DNA from: Bacillota bacterium
Lineage (GTDB): Bacteria > Bacillota > Bacilli > Alicyclobacillales > SLC66
Direction: 5' to 3'
DNA length: 11,171 nt
Assembly: GCA_021821185.1 (NCBI GenBank)
Contig: JAKACU010000058.1
Location: 1-11,171 of the forward strand
Shown: one piece after another, positions 7,135 through 11,171 of the stretch
Position numbering within the stretch: position 1 is the stretch's first letter
Layout: the number at the start of each line of letters is the position of its first letter
Made by a program: the position numbers and the translations under genes
The notes under the pieces: generated by a model
Database searches by the model: none
The model's input: only the letters and a program-made list of their open reading frames with translations
What the model was told of the DNA's origin: nothing

Positions 7135-7497
7135 TCACCGAAACGGAAACTTACTTTCCTCAGGTTCATGCTGGTGATACTGTTTCGTGATATCGCGAAC
7201 GGTCGCCATGATATGAGAAATGCCACCATGAGAATCCGCAATAGGATTCAAGATAAATGAGATCGGTTTTCTTTCCACTAAAGCTTTTGTATAGTACCCT
7301 TGCAAAATCTCAGCTTCCTGCGCTGTCACCACATCATGAAAGGTGGCACCATATGCATTCTCATTCAATCCAGATGCGCGCATAGCCGATGAGTTCATTC
7401 TTGCATAGCGAAATTCATGGTTCGCTTTTACAGCCATGACAAAGATCATATCGGACATCGCAGAAAAAAGAACATCACTATTGATCGAATTCGTCAC
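7135..7497 (-). CDS. Short PAS-domain protein, probably degenerate
   Basis: A 120-residue reading frame that is nearly all one PAS sensor domain. Residues about 7-85 carry the PAS core (DVLFSAMSDMIFVM, FRYARMN, a G-T-F-H-D-V-V helix start). The end has the signature LNPIADSHGG...VRDITK that closes many PAS domains upstream of GGDEF or kinase domains. Between KPISF and ILNPI the usual strand pair of roughly 15-18 residues is absent, so the fold looks internally deleted, and no output domain follows. The start is weak: GTG at 7497 has no clear Shine-Dalgarno, and a TAG stop closes the frame eight codons upstream. A 7-bp hairpin (7130-7146) spans the stop codon. It could be a free-standing ligand-binding or partner protein, but a remnant of a larger signalling protein is more likely. 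Confidence 0.6.
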   Translation of the reverse strand: MTNSINSDVLFSAMSDMIFVMAVKANHEFRYARMNSSAMRASGLNENAYGATFHDVVTAQEAEILQGYYTKALVERKPISFILNPIADSHGGISHIMATVRDITKQYHQHEPEESKFPFR

Positions 7498-7718
7498 CAG
7501 ACTATCGCCCGCAAATTTATCCTAAACATCTCATCGCACAATGGATTACATCCGAAATTGTAATCACGATAATATTGGAATATTTCACTTTATTATTTCG
7601 TTTGGCTCAACCAATTTCCAATAACTCAGTATTTTTTTGACTAAGCTCTATACCTAAGAGAACAAATCACGTTCGATCGGCAACCCCTACGGTCCGCATA
7701 CCATATCCAAAAGGTGAA

Positions 7719-8489
7719 TTACATCTTCATCAAATTGTCCAAACCGATTAAATTTTCTAACCAAAAGTCGGAACACACTTCTTCAGTAAAAAAGCTGTTC
7801 ATCCCGGATCCGATGTCAAATGCAACCTTTCCACGAACGGTAGAAATATAGGATGCCAAGATCACGGCATTCGTACCCGCAGCTATCAGGCATAAATCGA
7901 ATTCGTAGCTGTCGATTTGTTTTTTAGCTTCCGGAATATCCTCATATGCATCAATCTTGATCGTGCCCACAATTTCAAAACATAATTGTGCCCTGAGGTT
8001 GTGGTTTAACGCACGCATTGCTTGTTCTGCAGGAGAGCCGATTAACAAAATTTTACGTCCCATGATCATTTGCTCGAATTTCTTTTGTTGTGAAAACATG
8101 AACACCCGGCGCAGATAGGATTCAAAAATATATTTGGGTTTAATTCCATAGGCCACAAATGCCCTTTCAGTCAGCAAACCGGCATCATTTGAACGAATTA
8201 AAGTGTTATATCCGACAATATCGGCATTTCGGATTGCTTCTACCACCTCATCACGAAGCTTCATGTTTGGAAATCGTACCCCTCGGTGCAAAAATCCAAG
8301 TTTTTCACCTTGATTCGCAATTTTTGCTTCTGGGTGGTTCATAAACTCCTCTTCGGACAAAATTGTATACTGTGCAATCACAAAGGATTCGGTCGCACCG
8401 ACCGAAACCACAGACAATGGTGCGTTTCTACGAAGGGCTCCTACTATTTTGTCCATTAGCTCGCTGCTGGTTAATACTTGGCTCTCCAT
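7719..8489 (-). CDS. GT-D fold glycosyltransferase
   Basis: A 256-residue protein resembling the GT-D fold glycosyltransferases of Bacilli. The N-terminal half has a short helix, then VVSVGATESFVIAQYTIL (27-44), the segment corresponding to the nucleotide-sugar/metal site with E34, then GFLHRGVRFPN (65-75) and ADIVGYNTLIR (89-99). The C-terminal half has a Rossmann-like KILLIGSPAEQAM (146-158) and DLCLIAAGTNAVILASYI (198-215). Donor and acceptor are unknown; relatives work on surface or spore-coat glycans. ATG 8489 has GGGAG 13 nt upstream, an unusually long spacing, and no better start is visible. It lies 69 nt downstream of a truncated second glycosyltransferase on the same strand, so both probably belonged to one glycan gene cluster. 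Codon use shows nothing unusual and the frame looks intact. Confidence 0.8.
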   Translation of the reverse strand: MESQVLTSSELMDKIVGALRRNAPLSVVSVGATESFVIAQYTILSEEEFMNHPEAKIANQGEKLGFLHRGVRFPNMKLRDEVVEAIRNADIVGYNTLIRSNDAGLLTERAFVAYGIKPKYIFESYLRRVFMFSQQKKFEQMIMGRKILLIGSPAEQAMRALNHNLRAQLCFEIVGTIKIDAYEDIPEAKKQIDSYEFDLCLIAAGTNAVILASYISTVRGKVAFDIGSGMNSFFTEEVCSDFWLENLIGLDNLMKM

Positions 8490-8558
8490 ATGTCGTAATA
8501 GACTCCCTTCACGAACAAAACTGTGATTATTGTGGAGAGGCTAAAAAGGGTATACCGC

Positions 8559-8759
8559 CTACATTTTATCTTTCCGGTTTTTCTCTACAAGATTACGTAA
8601 CCACCTAGCATATTCAAGTACGTTAGATTCCAACGCATTTATGGTGGGAATTTTTTCACGCGCCTCGTGTACGATGTTATTTCGTAACTCGGGTTGTGAC
8701 ATCATTCTTTCGGCCAGATCAACTGCATTCTCTACACTATAAATATGTGTGATACTGTG
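8559..8759 (-). pseudogene. C-terminal remnant of a glycosyltransferase (GT4/CgeB-like)
   Basis: An open stretch of 66 codons ending in TAG at 8559-8561. It reads HSITHIYSVENAVDLAERMM, then SQPELRNNIVHEAREKIP, then a helix with LEYARWLRNLVEKN. The pattern of 'sxexavelaexlxsxpelrxxixxxare' is the usual last helices of group 1 glycosyltransferases and CgeB-like enzymes. No catalytic region is present and no start with a ribosome binding site exists; the only in-frame ATGs are codons 19-20. The frame is closed by a TGA exactly where an IS-like end begins (8758-8766), so the 5' part was probably lost by insertion and later deletion. The family call is by pattern only. Confidence 0.6.
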
Positions 8760-8818
8760 TCAATAGAGTAGACACGACAAACAGAGAATTTTTTGCTATG
8801 CTCACAAAACTATTGTTT

Positions 8819-8850
8819 GGGTCGAAAACCACATTACTTGGTTTCGACCC
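8819..8850. repeat. Inverted repeat inside the IS21 relic
   Basis: GGGTCGAAAACC (8819-8830) pairs with GGTTTCGACCC (8840-8850), an 11-bp stem with one extra A and a 9-nt loop. It has no U-tract on either strand, so a terminator is unlikely. It sits in the noncoding end of the presumed IS and may be a transposase-binding or translation-shielding hairpin. Confidence 0.5.
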
Positions 8851-8917
8851 ATTACCCCGTGTCTTGGTCACTTTAACCCGAATGTCAAGGCGGGAAAGCT
8901 TACCATGATATGATCAC

Positions 8918-9169
8918 TTGGTATTTTTTATGCAACTTGCTGTTTATACATCTTTTCGTACTCATCATCATATTGTTGTCTCCACGTGTTACGAGCACAG
9001 TAGCATCCTTGTCACGTCAAACCTTGAATTTGGTCAGTGGAACACCATTTTTGGTGATGCTCGGCTTACCGCAGCACTTGTTGACCGTTTAGTACATCAT
9101 GCTCACATCTTCGCTTTTACAGAGGAAAGGTTTCGATTGTGTCATGCTTTATCTCAAGTATCGTCTTAA
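8918..9169 (+). pseudogene. istB: istB 3' fragment (IS21 helper ATPase)
   Basis: The frame ends with a clear IstB C-terminus: VVSTCYEHSSILVTSNLEFG, then WNTIFGDARLTAALVDRLVH, then HAHIFAFTEERFR. This carries the TSN (sensor), DR (arginine finger region) and H-H features of the AAA+ helper of IS21 transposition. Homology begins near 8975; the first 19 codons of the open frame do not look like IstB. An intact IstB is about 250 residues, so Walker A and B are missing and the fragment cannot be an ATPase. No ribosome binding site precedes it. Confidence 0.8.
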
Positions 9170-9656
9170 TCTTCAAAATACTATGTTGGTAGTGTTATGC
9201 ATAAATTCGTTGCGAATCTCTGCATTTTATACTTGCAAAAAACACCACATCTAATCATCCTTCGATCGTCGTATTTTGTCGATCATGGCAAGGTTACCTA
9301 TGAATCTATCACCAAACTTTCGCAAGAATCAAAACTAACTTATCACATACAGCCAAAAACGCTCGCAAGATCGCTTCCCTGAGGATTGGTTTTGCCCTTG
9401 GAGTGATATACTTTTCAGTTTAGTGGCATAAGGTTCCAGATCCCACATGCTGAAATGAACAAGACAAAACGCTAATGATATTCAATTTCAAGCCACTGCT
9501 CAAAGGGAAACAGCGATTGTTGTAGAAGATACAAGTAGACTTCCCTCCCTCAAAGATTTTGGTTTGGTCACTTAAATCTTCTCGAAGTTGGGATGAAATC
9601 CTTTCTTTGATTCTAAAATCCCTTGCCCTGACTGGAATCAGCAATCTGCAAAACGC
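9170..9656. other. Stretch without a convincing gene
   Basis: Nearly 490 nt between the istB fragment and the small membrane-protein gene. Short open frames occur on both strands (9197-9382 plus, 9420-9644 minus, 9526-9656 plus), but none has a ribosome binding site or a recognisable domain. An imperfect palindrome at 9197-9225 (ATGCA / TGCAT outside, ATTCG / CGAAT inside) is followed by TTTTATACTT and could be a weak plus-strand terminator. The plus-strand segment around 9556-9640 (ILVWSLKSSRSWDEILSLIL) reads protein-like but is cut by TAG at 9523-9525. Decayed mobile DNA is the simplest guess. Confidence 0.5.
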
Positions 9657-9884
9657 TCAAATATGTACTACTAATCCGCCTACTATAACAATCAAGACAA
9701 TTAACAAAGCAATACCTGATATGATCAGTCCTAAAATAGCTGATTTGCGCTTCGTACCTTTCAGCCCCATAATAGAAATAATCATAGCGAAAAGAGAAAT
9801 AATAACGCCTAGTGGTGGTAATAGAAAGATGAGTATCAACCCAAGGATTGAAACGTATAGAGCATTTTCCGCTATTTTATTCAC
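9657..9884 (-). CDS. Small two-helix membrane protein (DUF4190-like)
   Basis: A 75-residue hydrophobic protein: a short polar N-terminus (VNKIAENA), a first membrane segment at about 8-40 with a central PP turn, a basic loop GLKGTKRKSA (40-49), and a second helix at about 50-71. The layout, with a conserved-looking G-L-K/R loop between the helices, resembles DUF4190-type proteins of Firmicutes; the function is unknown. The start is GTG at 9884-9882 because GAGGAG (9892-9897) stands 7 nt upstream. A longer frame to 9977 exists but its N-terminus lacks such a signal. It appears to be a single gene, with an inverted repeat 59 nt upstream of its start. Confidence 0.72.
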   Translation of the reverse strand: MNKIAENALYVSILGLILIFLLPPLGVIISLFAMIISIMGLKGTKRKSAILGLIISGIALLIVLIVIVGGLVVHI

Positions 9885-9942
9885 CAAAAATCTCCTCTCA
9901 ATAATTCCTGATATTAACGATGTACATTTGAACTTAACGGAA

Positions 9943-9982
9943 ACACGGTGAATATTAAATACATTCCAGTATTCCACCGTGT
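9943..9982. repeat. Inverted repeat upstream of the small membrane-protein gene
   Basis: ACACGGTGAATA (9943-9954) pairs with TATT(C)CACCGTGT (9970-9982): a 12-bp stem with one bulged C and a 15-nt loop. On the minus strand it is followed by TTTCCGTT, not a run of U. It could be an operator for the gene at 9884 or the terminator of the frameshifted gene upstream. Confidence 0.5.
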
Positions 9983-10021
9983 CCCATTATTAATCTCTGG
10001 CGAGGTTGAACAATGTATTAT

Positions 10022-10553
10022 TTAATTAGTTGTCACACTTACGTTAGCATACCAACCGCCATCACCGTACATTGTAAAATTAATATTACATACCTGAGTC
10101 TCGATTGTTACTAAATTGTACGGAAGGAATAGGGAACCGTAGACGATGAATTCAACTTATTTGATAATGACCATCCAGGGTACCACACGGCAGGGTCATT
10201 TTGTGCCGCTCCAAGCCATGTTACGTTTTGTCCAATATCCAAAAAATTCTGGGTAAATTTGTAAAACCAAACCGGTATACCTAATGGTTCTTGCGAAAGT
10301 TTGGTAAAAGGTGCGCACAGTGGTGTATCGTCGTCGACCCATTTCGATACCGATGACGCTTCTACCGCGAATGACTGCATCTCGCGGATGCCGCATTGCA
10401 AGGCTTGCTCTAACCATTAGCCCAGTGCTGTTGTGCGTTTCGAGGAACTTCTGTCCACGTCCACACATTGGGAAGCAACACCCCTAATCGAATGGATGGG
10501 TACCCTTGCACACGATGCGCAACGACTTGCCGTTTCCCGTTATACTCACTCAT
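10022..10553 (-). pseudogene. Frameshifted gene of unknown family
   Basis: Three successive minus-strand frames read as one protein. Part 1 (10553-10410) begins MSEYNGKRQVVAHRVQGYPS and ends QQHWANG before TAG. Part 2 (10416-10111) continues WLEQALQCGIREMQSF, through SKWVDDDTPLCAPFT and VTWLGAAQNDPAVWYPGW, to SSSTVPYS before TAG. Part 3 (about 10126-10022) gives LPYNLVTIETQVCNINF and ends GWYANVSVTTN before TAA. Each junction needs a shift of one or two bases. The joined protein would be about 180 residues, rich in W, Y and N, with no membrane helix. An open frame extends 11 codons above the ATG to a stop at 10587-10589. I do not recognise the family. No ribosome binding site stands before the ATG. 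Sequencing error at the joins is an alternative to true decay. Confidence 0.5.
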
Positions 10554-10828
10554 GACACCGTGAAGGTCAAAAACTGGCGTGCTTCGCTACCCAGCTCACC
10601 GTTCTACGTTTTAGACACCGACGATCAATGACAAAGATTCATGGAACGGGATTTGGGAAAGGCCAACTACCGGATTCGCCTGCTGCAAAAAATCGGGTAT
10701 CGGTGATTATGATGGGGTAAAAATATGGCTGATGTGTGCAATATACATACCTTATAATCTAGCATTATGGTTAATAAAACATTATCTAATCATAACCCAA
10801 TCATCACTTGTTACAAAAATAACGCCCC
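10554..10828. other. Intergenic stretch between the frameshifted gene and the rRNA operon end
   Basis: About 275 nt with no credible reading frame. A plus-strand TATAAT at 10753-10758 lacks a -35 partner and has no gene ahead of it. On the plus strand 10563-10690 contains short protein-like stretches broken by stops, which compete with the minus-strand reading and are probably shadows. The part after 10700 is AT-rich. Confidence 0.45.
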
Positions 10829-10861
10829 TGCAACCGCTTGAATCCAAGGTATTCGGTTGCA
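10814..10861 (-). terminator. Secondary hairpin behind the rRNA operon terminator
   Basis: TGCAACCG (10829-10836) pairs with CGGTTGCA (10854-10861), with an inner CTTG/CAAG pairing around AATC. On the minus strand a GGGGCG spacer separates it from TTATTTTTG. The gap makes it a weaker candidate than the hairpin just upstream, for which it could be a back-up. Confidence 0.45.
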
Positions 10862-10862
10862 A

Positions 10863-10898
10863 TAAAAAACTGCCGCCCTAGTTTCCCGGTTGGCAGTT
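10863..10898 (-). terminator. Intrinsic terminator of the rRNA-tRNA operon
   Basis: On the minus strand AACTGCC (10898-10892) pairs with GGCAGTT (10874-10868) across a 17-nt loop, followed directly by TTTTTATT. It lies 20 nt beyond the CCA end of tRNA-Val, the expected place for the end of the operon. Confidence 0.85.
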
Positions 10899-10918
10899 CT
10901 GTGTTATTGCTTCATTTC

Positions 10919-10993
10919 TGGTGCGGCCGGTAGGAATCGAACCTACGACCCCCACCGTGTCAAGGTGGTGCTCTCCCTCTGAGCTACGGCCGC
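10919..10993 (-). tRNA. tRNA-Val (anticodon GAC)
   Basis: A complete 75-nt cloverleaf with encoded CCA. The acceptor stem GCGGCCG/CGGCCGC is perfect (7 bp), the D arm is GCTC/GAGC with a short AGAGGGA loop, and the anticodon stem CCACC/GGTGG holds loop TTGACAC with GAC at 10961-10959. The variable loop is GGGTC and the T arm GTAGG-TTCGAAT-CCTAC, with discriminator A. It reads GUC and GUU valine codons. It begins 10 nt after the 5S rRNA, so it is processed from the rRNA operon transcript. Confidence 0.96.
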
Positions 10994-11003
10994 ATATGAG
11001 ATT

Positions 11004-11121
11004 GCCTGGCAACTTCCTACTCTCCCAGGACCCTGCGGTCCAAGTACCATCGGCGTTAGAGGGCTTAACCATCGTGTTCGGGATGGGTACGGGTGTGTCC
11101 CCTCTGCTATGGTCACCAAGC
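11004..11121 (-). rRNA. rrf: 5S ribosomal RNA
   Basis: A 118-nt 5S rRNA of the large ribosomal subunit. Helix I pairs GCTTGGTGAC at the 5' end with GTTGCCAGGC at the 3' end (10 bp with G-U pairs). Conserved internal blocks include ACCCGTACCCATCCCGAACA and GCGCCGATGGTA-like GCCGATGGTACTTGG, with GAGAGTAGG near the 3' end. It is followed by tRNA-Val on the same strand. The exact ends are set from helix I and may be off by 1-2 nt. Confidence 0.96.
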
Positions 11122-11171
11122 TTCAAGGAATGTAAACTCCCTGACAACTAGATGCGAATCATGACCGCAAG
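11122..11171 (-). other. 23S-5S spacer
   Basis: Fifty bases upstream of the 5S gene in the operon's direction. It contains a CTAGTTGTCAGGGA block similar to spacers before 5S in Bacilli. I do not see the 23S rRNA 3' end, which must lie beyond the right edge. Confidence 0.6.

Larger units (their letters stand above)
8758..9169 (+). mobile_element. Remnant of an IS21-family insertion sequence
   Basis: TGTCAATAGAG at 8758-8768 resembles the TGTCAATA-type terminus of IS21 elements. It is followed by about 150 nt without a credible gene, including a TTGGTCACTTTAACCC stretch (8864-8879) reminiscent of the internal repeats near IS21 ends. After that comes the 3' end of istB. The whole istA and about two thirds of istB are absent, and I find no matching TATTGACA right end downstream. 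This looks like an element reduced by internal and right-hand deletion. The left boundary is inferred; the istB identity is much firmer. Confidence 0.55.

Noticed and set aside
7081..7718. Promoter for the PAS gene in 7498-7718
   Set aside because: The stretch is AT-rich and gives several poor -10 matches, but none has a -35 at acceptable spacing.
9526..9951. Plus-strand open frame of over 130 codons
   Set aside because: Its second half is antisense to the two-helix membrane protein, which has a proper ribosome binding site; the first half is only noted as unexplained sequence.
10196..10468. Minus-strand frame of 90 codons
   Set aside because: It is out of frame with the protein-like reading that continues across both frameshift points, and it is rich in arginine in the way shadow frames often are.
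10753..10758. Consensus TATAAT on the plus strand
   Set aside because: There is no -35 partner and no plus-strand gene downstream; the rRNA operon end lies on the other strand.
10878..11151. Open frames on both strands over the tRNA and 5S genes
   Set aside because: They are produced by structural RNA sequence.
1..11171. CRISPR array, toxin-antitoxin pair, retron or other defence module
   Set aside because: I found no regularly spaced repeats, reverse transcriptase, nuclease-effector pair or similar signature on either strand.

Overview
The window looks like a chromosomal segment of a low-to-mid-GC Gram-positive bacterium of the class Bacilli. The signs are GAGGTGG/AGGAGGA ribosome binding sites, GTG starts, sigma-A-type promoters, an nrdR-nrdJ pair, a NagD/YutF-like HAD phosphatase, a GT-D fold glycosyltransferase and the 5S sequence. 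An Alicyclobacillus-like acidophile is my guess from overall resemblance, not a demonstrated assignment.

Positions 1-4928 are compact housekeeping DNA. A B12-dependent (class II) ribonucleotide reductase gene (nrdJ) runs off the left edge on the minus strand. Directly upstream is nrdR, its expected repressor; the nrdR stop touches the nrdJ ribosome binding site. The nrdR promoter has a near-consensus -35/-10 pair and two sites resembling NrdR boxes, 42 bp apart centre to centre. Upstream again is a HAD-IIA phosphatase, divergent from a metallo-beta-lactamase-fold hydrolase. That hydrolase converges, with a 10-bp overlap, on a membrane protein made of two similar halves. The terminator for the membrane protein appears to lie inside the hydrolase coding sequence.

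Positions 4929-7075 hold a class A penicillin-binding protein (probably co-transcribed with the membrane protein), its promoter, and an upstream terminator. Its transpeptidase SxxK motif reads S-D-M-E, so the catalytic lysine is missing, while the glycosyltransferase motifs are intact.

Positions 7076-10862 are an accessory, decaying stretch, mostly on the minus strand. It holds a short PAS protein that seems to lack a strand pair, an intact GT-D glycosyltransferase, the C-terminal stub of a second glycosyltransferase, and an IS21-family relic (istB 3' end) that abuts the stub. It continues with an unexplained stretch, a 75-residue two-helix membrane protein, and a frameshifted gene of unknown family.

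Positions 10863-11171 are the 3' end of an rRNA operon on the minus strand: 5S rRNA, then tRNA-Val(GAC), then one strong and one weaker intrinsic terminator. The 23S gene must lie beyond the right edge.

I see no CRISPR array, prophage module or recognisable new defence system. The strongest points are the altered PBP active site, the NrdR operator layout, the terminator embedded in a convergent gene, and the gene remnants next to the rRNA operon.
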